Positions 9,486 to 20,411 of a stretch of 34,150 nt of DNA are shown piece by piece. The stretch lies in assembly GCA_001986395.2 (NCBI GenBank), contig MQVO02000105.1, positions 1 to 34,150 of the forward strand, in the 5' to 3' direction. Below the pieces are notes generated by a model. It was not told the origin of the DNA. It saw only the letters and a list, made by a program, of their open reading frames with translations, and did no database searches. Every line of letters begins with the position of its first letter. The first letter of the stretch is position 1. The DNA comes from Irpex lacteus (taxonomy: Eukaryota > Basidiomycota > Agaricomycetes > Polyporales > Irpicaceae). Made by a program: the position numbers and the translations under genes.

Positions 9486-11561
9486 TCACCGACTACCAAA
9501 CAACCCGGTAGGGCGTGCTACATTCTCCTTAACATGAAGGTCCAACGGCCTCACCACCTTCGCAACCGGCGCAAACATTTCCCCAAACGTCTCCACAAAC
9601 CTGGTCACATCCTCCGGCTTCACGTACTTCCCCCACAGGTCTACCGACAAAGACAGACTGTCCAGCTTCGGAAATGGAATATTGTCCTGAGTGATGTTGG
9701 AAGCGAGCCCTGAGTTGGCGCGAGAGGCAAGAGAGTCTCGGACGACCTCCAAATACCGAGCGACGATGCCTGCCATATTCTCACAATGTCCGGTACGTTC
9801 GATCAGACATACACAGACGCCACGATCGACAACGTCGAAACCTTCCACCAACAAGCACAGGTGCTTCAGGCTCGGGAAGACGGGGATCCTAGGTTCTGGT
9901 GGAGGCTTGACAAAGGTCCAGCTGGGGAGATTCCGAGCGGCGAGGAGCGGGATCAGCGGAGCGAGTGCGAGACCTTGGGCGGTGAGTTTCGTCACACTTG
10001 CGCATTGGTCGTAGATGCGTCGCCAGAGGGCAAAGTCCACGGAATGGAATGATTCGTCCTCATATGGAGAGGTTTTATCAGCAAGATTTAGCTGTTCTAG
10101 ATTCGACAGAGGCAGCGCGGATATGATGGGCTCGACGCACGCGTGTCGCATTGGAAAGGCTGAGGGGCTGCCGAGTGGGGCGGCCATGGTTATGGTGATT
10201 TTGAGGCAGTCGCGCTGGACCGGCGAGCCACGTTCCTTTAGACAGGAAGCTGAGAGTGTGGCATCCTCTGCCCCGAAATGGGGCGCAATATGGCCTGGTT
10301 GCCCGAAATTGAGGTTGAGGGTGTGGATCGGTCCTGGAAGGTTGGCAGCGAAGTTGGAAAGGAATCGTGTGAGTCTCACGCAACGGTCTGGTAAAGAACC
10401 GTCCGTCAGTCCTGGTGTGGTCCAATAAAAGAGCCCACAGTAGTCGAGCTTTGGCGCGTCGAGCAAGTCTAGGATCAGGGAAGCCGGGTGCAGGCTCCGT
10501 TGCTTGATTATTACAGAGTGAAGTTTTGGTAGAGAAATACGGGGAAATTCGACGGCCGTTGCGGGAGGCTCCCAGCTCGGAAGAGCATTCACGAGGGATA
10601 GCTCTTCCAAACATGGTAATGCGCAAAGGCAGGTCACTACCTCTTCCATTGATGTCGTAGTATCAAGCACGGAGCCAAGACGTGTGCCGGAGGTCATCGA
10701 GGTTTCGTTGTCTAGAGGCGACAAGTACTGGACATCGTATTGATGATCAGGAGCAACGTAGTAGCGGTCGATGAATAGCACGATCAGAGTAGAGAAGTGC
10801 CGCAGGGATGTCCACAGAAAGTCGCACTGCGTGAGTGATAGTTTACAAAGGCGAGGAGCGGCGCTGGTTTGAGATTTGGTTCCAAACAGTGTCTTTGGTA
10901 ACACAAACATCTTCACCTTGTGTAGACCGAACACCTTGTGCAACTCTTTGGGCCCTAGGACGAGATCTTCAAGCTGCGGAGAAGGTTGTGTGAGTAGTGT
11001 GCGAGCGAAAGGGCGCCATCCGTGCAGGTCGCTGATGGTAACAGATTTTACCCTCGATAAATGGCACGGTTCGGTGAGAACTGCACAAACCCTTTCGCGA
11101 TGGTTGAACTTGGACCGCCCAAAAGCTTTGTGAAGAGACAGCGTGAGTGGTTGATCACCGGAGCGGTGCATAATTTCCGAAAGCCAGCGTGTAGAGTCTT
11201 CGGCCAGGACGAGAGAGGCCCATAGCATGGGCATTTCCAGGGCGATATTGCGTAGACGAGCGCAGACATGAGTGACGTTCATCCATCCGAGGCGCTGAAC
11301 TCGCGCATCGTGGATGTCAAGGTGACGATAGAGGGGATTGTAGTGGTCCGAGAGACAGAGGGGAGCGATAACGGACAAGTGCATGAGAATGACCGCAAGG
11401 ATCTCGCTGGGCAGTGAGAGAAGATGTTGGCCCGACATATCCTCCGTCTGAGCAATACGAGCCGAGTTGGTCGGATTTATGGACCCCAACTCTAGAAAAC
11501 TCGATAAATTAGATGAGGTTTGTGTGACGGGATCTGATTCAGATTTGTGTGAAGGAGCCAT
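9486..11561 (-). CDS. F-box protein (Agaricomycete type), single exon
   Basis: 691 aa without an intron. The F-box lies near residues 45-110 (HLLSLPSEILAVILMHL ... LGWMNVTHVCARLRNIALEMPMLWASL), followed by a long LRR-like region (LEDLVLGPKEL, CLEELSLVNALPSWE, LPKLHSVII, LSNLEQLNLAD, FPSLKHLCLLV). F-box proteins are Skp1-Cullin1 ligase adaptors; this style is hugely expanded in mushrooms and targets are unknown. An internal Met (MSGQHLLSLPSE) just before the F-box is an alternative start. The lack of introns sets it apart from its intron-rich neighbours and suggests retrocopy or rapid family turnover. It lies between the two related segments at about 9.27 and 11.77 kb. Confidence 0.85.
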   Translation of the reverse strand: MAPSHKSESDPVTQTSSNLSSFLELGSINPTNSARIAQTEDMSGQHLLSLPSEILAVILMHLSVIAPLCLSDHYNPLYRHLDIHDARVQRLGWMNVTHVCARLRNIALEMPMLWASLVLAEDSTRWLSEIMHRSGDQPLTLSLHKAFGRSKFNHRERVCAVLTEPCHLSRVKSVTISDLHGWRPFARTLLTQPSPQLEDLVLGPKELHKVFGLHKVKMFVLPKTLFGTKSQTSAAPRLCKLSLTQCDFLWTSLRHFSTLIVLFIDRYYVAPDHQYDVQYLSPLDNETSMTSGTRLGSVLDTTTSMEEVVTCLCALPCLEELSLVNALPSWEPPATAVEFPRISLPKLHSVIIKQRSLHPASLILDLLDAPKLDYCGLFYWTTPGLTDGSLPDRCVRLTRFLSNFAANLPGPIHTLNLNFGQPGHIAPHFGAEDATLSASCLKERGSPVQRDCLKITITMAAPLGSPSAFPMRHACVEPIISALPLSNLEQLNLADKTSPYEDESFHSVDFALWRRIYDQCASVTKLTAQGLALAPLIPLLAARNLPSWTFVKPPPEPRIPVFPSLKHLCLLVEGFDVVDRGVCVCLIERTGHCENMAGIVARYLEVVRDSLASRANSGLASNITQDNIPFPKLDSLSLSVDLWGKYVKPEDVTRFVETFGEMFAPVAKVVRPLDLHVKENVARPTGLFGSR

Positions 11562-11886
11562 TATTATCTGAGGAGGATCAGCTCAGTGAACTCGACGGCT
11601 CAGTCTAGATAAGAGACTTACCGGAATATTCTTGTATAGCAGAAGTAATGAGCTGGCAGAGTAGCTGGGCGAACAGAATTCTTCAAACCACTCGAGAGTT
11701 CTAAACGTTCAAGTTAGTAGTACTGTACTTACACAGAGGCCGCCGACTCGGAGTTCTTCAAGTTGGTGAAGTAGCCACGTGGAGTGTGACAGAACGCGAG
11801 TAGTGACACGATCGCGTTGTGGCGTGTCACGACGCGTCTTGGTGTTAACCGTGACGTTGACCGCTGCCAACGACGACGAGAACGCC
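11562..11886. promoter_or_regulatory. Divergent promoter region, F-box / J-protein genes
   Basis: 325 bp lie between divergent starts. The part at 11771-11840 (with the CACGTG palindrome) is related to 9268-9336. The Met at 11779 is in frame with the J-protein but precedes an unconserved stretch, so this is more likely leader. Confidence 0.45.
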
Positions 11887-13034
11887 ATGGACGACCGCCC
11901 CGATCCCATCTCCCAGTTCTTCCCCGATGTCGAGCCCGAGTCTGTCGACCTCTACGCTGTATTGTCTCTTACCAAAGAGGCGAAACCAGAGGAGATAAAG
12001 AAGGCCTATCGCAAGCTCGCGTTGATCCACCATCCTGACAAGCACGCGGCAAAGGACGACGACGCGAAGGCTGCTCAGGCTCTCAAGTTTCAGCAGATTG
12101 GCTTTGCGTATACTATTCTGAGTGATGCGACGAAGAGGGAGAGATACGACAAGACGGGAAGGACAGACGAAGGGTTCGACTTGGGTGCTGGAGAGGACGG
12201 GTGGGAGGCGTATTTCGAGGACTTGTTTGAGAGGGTCACGAAGCAGAAGCTGGATGAATTGAAGAAAGAATACCAAGGTGCGCTCTACACCAATAATTGC
12301 ATACGGGTATCTGACGTCGGTCGATAGGTTCTCAGGACGAGATAGAAGACCTGAAGACCGCATACCTCGAGCATGACGGTTCTATCGACACCATCATGGA
12401 ACACATCCCCCACTCTACATTCTACGACGAAGCCCGCTTCATAGTCATCATCTCCGACCTGATAAAGAAGGGCGACCTACCCTCGCTCAAGACGTGGGAA
12501 CGTAGCATCAAAGACGAGAAAGCGAAACTCGTACGCAAGAAGCAGGGGGAGAAGGAGGCGGCAGAGGCAGAGGAGCTGGCAAAGGAGCTCGGTGTCTGGG
12601 ACGAGTTCTATGGGAGTGGGAAGCCTAGCTCGAAACGCGCTGCCAAAGGGAAGGGCAAAGCCAAAGCTACGGCGAAGGACGACGAAGAGGACGAAGAGGA
12701 TACGTCTGCACTACAAGCCCTTATCCTCAAGAAGCGAAAGAACATGGACGGGTTCTTCGACAGCCTGGCTGCAAAGTACGCTGAGCCGGAGAAAGGTGGT
12801 AAGAAGAAGAAACGAGGGAAGGTTGTTGAGGACGAGGAGGAAGAGGAGGTGCAGGCGTCCCCGAAGAAGCGACCGCGGAGAGGAGTGGGTGTCCCTCCGC
12901 CGCCGGAGATTGACGACGAGGAGTTTGAGAAGCTGCAGAAGAAGCTGTTTGCGGATAAGGCGAAGCCGTCGTCGAAGGCTGAGGCTAGTGAGACGAAGGG
13001 AAAGCGTGGGACGAGGGGCATGAAGGCTAAATAA
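11887..13034 (+). CDS. DnaJ-domain protein, DNAJC9-like
   Basis: J-protein co-chaperone for Hsp70. In animals DNAJC9 also handles histones H3-H4 in the nucleus. Two exons (11887-12277, 12328-13034) flank a 50-nt intron and give 365 aa. The J-domain spans about residues 21-95 ([23 protein letters not shown] at 49-51, [17 protein letters not shown]). The second exon continues with the DNAJC9-type helical segment ([20 protein letters not shown] ... [19 protein letters not shown]). It ends in a long Lys/Glu-rich tail ([14 protein letters not shown]) with likely nuclear localisation signals and the family-like [16 protein letters not shown] chose Met11887 because acidic [13 protein letters not shown] leads directly into the J-domain. 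There are no frame breaks. The histone role is family inference. Confidence 0.88.
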
Positions 13035-13206
13035 TATCATAACTATAGTAGGCGTTCTCCCTCATAACAGTACTTGCTTGATTTTTTTGCTTTCGTGGTT
13101 TGTATGTACCAACTCAGGTCTCGTGCCTTATACCTTGTTACACTATTCTCATTCATTCAAATAAATAACCATCGTAGTAATGCTCAACCAAACATCCGAG
13201 TCCAAA

Positions 13207-16200
13207 CTACAAATACCGTATCGAATCAATCCCAAGACTCCTCCTCGCATGCACAATCGCCGCCAGCTCCTTAATCGACTCCTCCAAAATAACCACATTA
13301 TCAAGCAACAACGAAAGCGTCACCGTGCTCGCCCGCTGGGACTGCTGCCGCTGGCGCTCCTCCTCATACGTCTGCTGCGTCGGTTCCGCCGTGAACCTTC
13401 CCTCACCACCACCTCCGCCCCCGCCCCATTGATTCGACGAAGCGAGTACGTCCTCTTCGTCGTCGTTCCAGCGTGTGGGCTGGGCGGGCGTCCATGGGCC
13501 TGAGGAGGGCAACGGCGCGGCGAACGGCTCGACGACGATGGAGCCTGTTCTGCGATAGTGTGGCCCGAAGGGACTCGTCTCGATTTTGCTCGACTTGGGC
13601 TGGGCGGTGCCTGCGTCTATGGATGGCGTCTTGGGTTTGGCTTTCCGAGGAGACACGAACGATAGGAAGGACGAGGAGGTCTTCGACTTCGGTTTGGGTC
13701 GTGGTGTCGTAGAACCGTCAGTTGAGGCTGAAGGTGTGGTGGGTTGTGCGCTTTTTGGTGGTGCGGGGGTGAACGCGCCTTCGAGCTCCAGAGCGAGGTT
13801 CAACGCATCTGTGAGGTTCTCGGAGAACAGCAATCCCTGTCTGCGCTCCCTCAAGAACTGGTCGAACCCGTCTACCAGTTGTCTGTACCGCTCGAGCTGG
13901 GTGACTAGCCCGTGCAACACCGTATACACCACAGGTCGAGATTTCTCGTCGAGACTTGACGCAGGGAGGACGTACTGTCCCGACGAGAGCTGATCTTCGA
14001 TCCTCCAGTCGATCGAGCGGTCGTCGCCATCCCCATCATAGCTAAAGTCCATATAGTCGTTCACTCCCCTTGTCGACGGCTGTGCGGCACCGTCTTCACC
14101 CTCCTTGGCAGCAAACGTCAACCACCCAGCCAAACTCCTATCCGGACAAAGCGCAAGCGCAGCCAGCACGCCCGTCAACGCCATATTACACTCCGGGCTA
14201 TTCGAGAAGAACTTTCCGAGACTCTCCAGTATGAGCAACAACAGCGGGTCGTTGGAGTTCAGCCGGTGTTTCAGCTTGGCGCGGTCTTCGAGGGGGGACG
14301 TGTATGGATCTTGTGTGCATTTTTGGGTTTGGAGGGAGATGAGGGCGTCACGGAGGTAGTGCTCGTACCCGGTGCTGAAGGTGTCTTCGACGTGGTTGGG
14401 GTCGACGCGCGAGACGAGCGCGAGGTAGAGACCCATCTCGCGTTCGTGGGTGGAGTACGATGTGCCAGGTTGGGTGAAGAGGTCATAGGGCTGGGGAGAT
14501 GAAGCTTCGGTGGCGGTGGTAGAGGATTCTGCACCTGGGTATACGAATGTTTCTTCGTCGGGGTCAGTTTCGTCTGATGCAGGGAGTATATCTTCGGGCG
14601 GAGGAAGGAGAGCGAGGGGTTGAGGGAAGTTGGTGGCGTGAGGATCGTGTATGACGATGAGTAGCTTGTCGACGGACAGTCGGCAGTACTGATGAAGCAT
14701 GGATTGTAGCAACTGCAGGGCAGCCGTCACCGTGGGCAACGACGTGGAACGCAGCGAGCTGAGGAGTAGATCCTTAAGAGTAAACCGACCCATCGAGGTA
14801 AAATATTCCGAGGGCTTCCTCGACTCCGGGGCTTCCATCTCCAACAAGACCATCGCCGCGCTCTTTCTGCGTCGCATCTTCGCAGCGCGTGAAGAGGATT
14901 TTGCTACGGGTGGCGCGTTCGTGGTGAGGTCAAGCATAGCATGGGGACGCATGCGAGAGCGGGTGAAGTCTTCTGTGTCGTCTTCGCTGGTGAGAAACTC
15001 AACGAGAAGATCGCCCAGTTGTCCGCCCTCGAGAATGCGAATCATGATTTCGATATACGACATTACGGCGACAGCGCTCCCGTCGCTGTCAGAGCATTCA
15101 AGAATCGAAGGGTATAAGACGTTCTCGAAGAACACGCGTCGTACGGCATCGAGGATAGATTGTACGATCGCTGAACCCAACAATGCTGAAGGCTCTAGGT
15201 TGCCATCTGTAGAGTCAGGAACGACGTTCCGACGTAGTACGTCCTGCAAGAACTCGAGCAGCTTGAGGAAGTGGTCAAGACGTGACTTGAAGTCCGGGTT
15301 CCCAGACTCCTCAACTCCCATCGCGCGGTTCTTCTCTTTTTCAAGCTCTTGCTTCTCTTGCGCGTCTTCTGAGAGCTCGATAGCGTTGCTGCCAAGTATC
15401 ATTCCAGAGTGAGAGGTGTTGGCATGATCAGGAGCGCTAATCTCCAGCTTCGTGGGCAGGGTAGAGTAGACGGCAGCCAGACCAGCAGCTAACACGTCAG
15501 AGAAGTCACCGTCGACGATGTATTCAGCCAGGGCTAGAGCAGCGTCTGCGTGAGGGTCAGGATTGGAGTGCGTAGAGGAGACAGAGCTGTCCAAGTTGTC
15601 GAGACCAGATTTGGAAGCTGGGTCTATGGGAGACATGGCGACGTCCATGAGGAAGAGCAAGCCGGCGCGAGCGAAATCCCCGATCTGTCCTTCACGATGG
15701 ACGAAGCGAAGAAGGTAGTTGAAGAGCAAGAACTCGTATTCTGCTTTCTTGTGTTGCGTTTGAGGAGCTGGTGTAATCTCGTCTAGAGACATGGTGGTAT
15801 TGGGATCGTGTGCGTCCTCCGTCTTGGTTTCTTGCTTTTCAGTAATGTCATCGTCGACCGTCTTCGTTTCGGTTACCTGTTCTTCCTCTTCCTCGTCTTC
15901 CTCCTCGACCGAAAAGAGGGGTTCTGGTCGGTACCATTGCTTGTCGTGGAAGAAGATCATGAGAAGTTCGCGGTAATGTCGTATGCGACTGCATAGGATG
16001 CACAACAAGTTGACCACTATGTACAGTCAGTCGAAGGTTAGGTAGGCATTGGCAAAACACATACAATCTTCTTCGTACTCAGATGGCTGGCTGCGCACAG
16101 AGTTCCTCGCCGCACCGACAACGCGGTTCCTTCCATCGAGCTGTTCCTGTATGTCATCGCCGACGCAGTTACGGAGTAGACGAAGGACTGCCTTGTGCAC

Positions 16201-16810
16201 CGCAGAATGAACGAGGAACTGTTCGTCCAGCAGGACAACCATATTCTGAACAGACCTGAGGACTTCTGCCTGGATCCCGAATGGTCGATCCGACTCGCTA
16301 AGCCTGACAAGCGTCCCAAGTACGTCTAAACATATTCGTCAGCACTTCATTACAGGCAGCGAGTTCAGGACGTGCCATTCTTCAGCAGGTATTCGAGACA
16401 AGCCCCAGTACCACTGCAGCACGCAGTCAATGCTTTGCTCTGGACCACTGACCGACTTATGGTTCCACCCACCCTTCCTCTGTGCGAGCAGACTCCCAGA
16501 CCAATGCGTCGACGATCGACTTGAGATGGGTGGGTACATCTGTGAACTTGATGCCTCTTGACAATTGCCGTTCATCGGGATGCTCGAGCGTGTTCTATGC
16601 TGTCGTCAGCAAAGTGCGAAATTGCGGGTTAGATGAGCACGAACCTTTATCGAGGTCCATGACTTGTGGAACTCTTGAGCGTGATCGATCTGACAATGTA
16701 ATCCTGTGTATCAGTATCTGTGTGGATATATTGATCATAGAGAGCGCACGCACTTCGACTTTGGCCGCAGGTTGACCTCCAGGTCTGAGAAACTTGGAAA
16801 AGTAGTCCAT
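13207..16810 (-). CDS. FHIP/RAI16 family protein (FHF complex HOOK-interacting)
   Basis: Homologue of the FHIP (UPF0518/RAI16) family. In animals and Aspergillus these link Hook and dynein to early endosomes (FHF complex). Six exons (16810-16754, 16689-16645, 16594-16473, 16413-16376, 16325-16065, 16016-13207) close to 1110 aa. Recognisable blocks are MDYFSKFLRPGGQ, IDHAQEFHKSWTSI, VDALVWESARTEEG, ACLEYLLKNDVLGTLVRLSE, VLLDEQFLVHSAVHKAVLRL, VNLLCILCSRIRHYRELLMI and AEYEFLLFNYLLRFVHREGQ. After the helical core comes a low-complexity linker rich in Ser, Pro and Gly, then a conserved-looking C-terminal helix (LLLDNVVILEESIKELAAIV). The 50-nt intron 16326-16375 has a GC donor; without it the frame breaks. 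It is divergent from the DPP III gene. Confidence 0.85.
16326..16375 (-). other. GC-AG intron in the FHIP gene
   Basis: On the minus strand the exon ends AATG and the intron starts GCACGT and ends TTTAG, with a CTGAC branch-like site about 15 nt before the end. It joins LLKN to DVLGTLVRL in frame and has the local standard length. The nearby GT alternatives give a wrong phase or an intron of only 28 nt. Confidence 0.65.
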
Positions 16811-16990
16811 ATGCGGTCGGAAGTCAAGATCACTGCTGTGCGAACGGCCGGTCGTAGGGTAGCCGACGTGTACCCTAAATAGGCATAAGGCGGGATTGAT
16901 GCATTGGATCTAGATAGGGACCCCGGAGATGGGAGGATGTGCTCATGAGGTTGCGTCGATCTGTGACGGACTGAGCACAAGCCTGGTCAG
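16811..16990. promoter_or_regulatory. Bidirectional promoter, FHIP / DPP III
   Basis: Only 180 bp separate the FHIP start from the first in-frame Met of the DPP III gene (294 bp to the second). Both genes must share this region. I see no clear TATA box. Confidence 0.45.
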
Positions 16991-19900
16991 ATGCTCCGCG
17001 CAGCGTCTTATCGATTAATTCGCCATGGACTGAATTTAAAGAGCCCAAGTCTCCCACAGAGACTCTTCAAAACAAACCACCACCATCATCTCACACGACG
17101 AGCAATGGCCACCACGACCGCCAACCTCGCCGCCGAACGCTTTCTGGCCGACCGCGAGCCACCGTATTGCAGCCTGAACGCCACAAAGTCGTGGGGGCAG
17201 CTCACGTATGTCTCGACCATTTGTTTGTTTTCTTTCGCAACTCACATGTCCGAAAAAGTCCCAAGGAGCAGAAGTACGCTCACTACATCGGGCAGGCATC
17301 CTGGGCGGGTGCTCGTATCATCCAAGGCCAATGGACCCCGCAGGCGCAGAGTCTGTACGACTTGCTCATTCTCACGTTCAGCAAGGATGGCAAGCTTGGT
17401 GACTTGACCAAGCTCAAAACCGAGTCTGGTGTCTCTGACAAGGAGTGGTTTGACCTTTTGCAGTACACGGCCCAGGTAAACATCCGTTTGGGCCGTATCC
17501 TATTCTTCTTCATTGATGTGCCAAATTTCCAGGTATTGAGCAACCTGGCCAACTACAAGAGCTTTGGTTTCAGCAAGTTTGTTCCTCGCTTGCCCGAGGC
17601 TAGCTTTGCGGCCGTCGTGGCAAAGTCCGCTAACGCAAAGAACGCCGTGCCACTTTGGGAGGAGGTATGTTTGTTGTAATGTAGTTCGACTAATCTGCAT
17701 GCTCAGTGGTATGGCAGTTGAAAGACCATATCTACGCGACTTCTCCGGAGGCCAGCAACTTTATTGGAAAGCGTAAAGATGGTGCCATCACGAACTACTA
17801 TCTTGGCGAAAGCATCACGGACGAAGAAGTAGCTGCTGTTCAAACGGCAGCAGAGAAGGCCGGCGTCGATGTGTTGAACACTCGGTATAGCTGGTCTTTT
17901 CCTGCCGTGTCTATTCCTGCTTATCTGGTTCTATAGTGTTCTCAAGCACAACGACAGCGAGTTCCTGCTGCTGGTGGCCTCTGCGGACAAGAAGGATGGC
18001 GAGGAGCTCCAGCTTGAGAACTCAAAAGCCAAGGTCAAGATCCAGTACGGTGACTTCTCAGAGGCTCTTACCAAGGCTGTTGATGCTTTGACTGAGGTGA
18101 GCGAAATCGATCAGCATATCTCAGTCGGAGCCCGAAGCTAATTCAACGAACAGGCCAGGAAATATGCCGCCAACGAGCACCAGACCGCCGCAATTGACGG
18201 CTATATCGAATCGTACGTTCGGCTATCTGCTACTTTCTCAAATACTCGTCTCACTCTATCTCCATAGCTTCAAGACCGGCTCTATTCCCGCGCACAAAAA
18301 GGCATCCGAGCACTGGGTCAAGGACGTCGGCCCCATCGTCGAGTCATACATCGGCTTCATCGAAACCTACGTTGACCCCTACGGTGCCCGTGCCGAGTGG
18401 GAAGGCTTCACCGCTATCGTGGACAAGGCTCTGAGTGCCAAGTACGAGGTATTGGTGAATGGCGCTTCTGATCTGATCAAGGTCCTGCCCTGGGGTAAGG
18501 ACTTTGAAGTAGACGTCTTCAGGAAGCCCGATTTTACGGCTTTGGAGATTGTGAACTTTGCTACTGGCGGAATTCCTGCTGGCATTAACGTGAGTGAAAT
18601 TGGTCAAGTATACGGTATTATGAACTAATGCTTTGGCCAAGATTCCTGTACGTATAAGAGAACACGTAAACAGGCAGCTCGCTCAAATAACTTGCATAGA
18701 ACTACTACGAGACTAGGGAATCGACCGGCTTCAAGAACGTCTCTCTCGCGGTAAGAATGCATGTCTTCTAATATGAAACCTCCTACTCATTTAATATTCG
18801 CATAGAACGTTCTCGCCGCGAAAGCTCCTAGTATGTTCAGTCCAGTCTTCAGCCGCTGTTCCTATCTTTAATACACTGTTTCTTAGATGAGGAACTCACC
18901 TTCATCCACCCCGATGATGTTGATCTCTACAATGCCTGGGACTCACGTGCGTTTGAGCTCCAAGTTGCTAACCACGAGCTGCTTGGTCATGGCTCTGGCA
19001 AGCTCTTCACGGAGGACGCCACTGGCAAGAAGAACTTTGACCCCGAGAAGGTTATCAACCCGCTTACTGGCAAGCCTATGTGAGTTATTCTAGTGAAATC
19101 CCTATGGAAGGGGGGCTTATAAGGATGTTCTAGAACCTCGTGGTACAAGGGTGGTCAGACTCCAGACTCTGTCCTGGGTGAGGTATCTTCTTCGATGGAA
19201 GAATGCCGTGCGGAGACCGTTGCCCTCTATCGTGAGCTTTTTTTGTTCATACTATAACTGACGTACTCACCAATTACTCCTAGTGGCGAGTGAACCACGG
19301 ATCTTGGAGATCTTCAAAGTTAGACACTCATTGTGCTCAAGGCGACAAAGAATATTCACATGTTTCTTTATACGAACAGTATACAGACAAGAAGGAGGCC
19401 GAAGACATCCAATATATCACCTTCCTCCTCATGGCTCGTGCAGGTCTCAAGGCCCTCGAGTTCTACGACCCCGTAAGCAAGAAGCACGGACAGGCTCACA
19501 TGCAGGCACGGTAAGTCGCTTGCTGCCGTTACGACTCTTGCCTATATTCAAGATCTTTCGTCTAGTCTTGGCATCACCCAACATCTCATCAAGGCAGGCA
19601 TCGCCCGTCTCGAAGAGGTCCGTGGTGCAGACGGCTCCCTTGAGAACGTCTACGTCCGAGTCGATCGCGAGAAGGTCCTGAAGGAAGGCCGTGCTGCTGC
19701 TGGCAAGCTCCTCATCGACCTCCAGGTCCGCAAGAGCACAGCTGACGGCGCTGGTGCACGGGAGTTCTATGCTAAACTCACGACACCGTTCGCTGGCTGG
19801 GAAGGCGAGATTAGGAACGTCGTTTTGGCAAAGAAGCAGGTTCGTGTTTATTTTCCATGTTGTAGATTTCTTGAGTGTTGACTGACGAGTTTGCTGTGAC

Positions 19901-20020
19901 TAGCCCCGCAAGATCTTCGTTCAGCCGAATACGTTTATTGAGAATGGCAGCGTTGTGCTCAAGGAGTACCCTCTGACTGCCGAGGGTGCTATCGAGAGCT
20001 TCATCGAGAGGAACCTCTAA
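16991..20020 (+). CDS. Dipeptidyl peptidase III (M49 zinc peptidase)
   Basis: Zinc exopeptidase that removes dipeptides from short peptides, usually cytosolic. More than a dozen exons separated by introns of about 50-60 nt read through without frame breaks. The M49 zinc motif HELLGH is encoded at 18973-18990 and the second motif EECRAE at about 19198-19215, with the family spacing. Other landmarks are NYYETRESTGFKNVSLANVL, EELTFIHPDDVDLYNAWDSR, TSWYKGGQTPDSVLGEVSSS and EDIQYITFLLMARAGLKALE. Two in-frame starts exist: Met17105 (MATTTANLAAERFLAD, the usual family start) and Met16991. The latter adds 38 residues rich in Arg, Lys, Ser and His with no acidic residue, resembling a mitochondrial presequence. 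The protein is roughly 700 aa from the second Met. Very small exons occur around 18640-18835, which makes exact boundaries there less certain. Confidence 0.9.
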
Positions 20021-20411
20021 AACTTCTCCGTCGTAGGTTGGGAAGATTGGTGGTAGTGAATCTTGGTTATATCGTAAGGGTTGATGATGTTGGGTGATGG
20101 GTCATGCGGACCCCTTATAATCATGCAATGTAACAACAGACAAAGACAAAGCATTGGCGACTACGTTTGCAACGACAATGATGATAGACAGGGCGGGAAC
20201 TATCCATGATGCATGAAAAGCAAGCAGAAGGTAATGATGAATAAATTAGTGTGCGGTGATAGTAGTATGGATTATGTATGATGGTGGGTATCCTAAGTAC
20301 CGGTGCTGAGAGGTCGTCAGCAGGAGGTTTACAGGTCAGACCATATGAGACGTACATTGAGGCCTTGTGCGAAAGGTCATGTAGGTGCGAGAAATCCAGT
20401 GAGACCCTGTA
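20021..20411. other. Convergent 3' region, DPP III / PTC7
   Basis: About 390 bp lie between convergent stop codons. It contains an AATAAA-like signal on the + strand near 20240 that could serve DPP III mRNA 3' processing. No gene is seen. Confidence 0.4.

Noticed and set aside
16338..16400. Apparent frame shift in the FHIP gene at NGTS-stop
   Set aside because: Taking the GC donor at 16375 restores phase exactly, so no sequence error is needed here.
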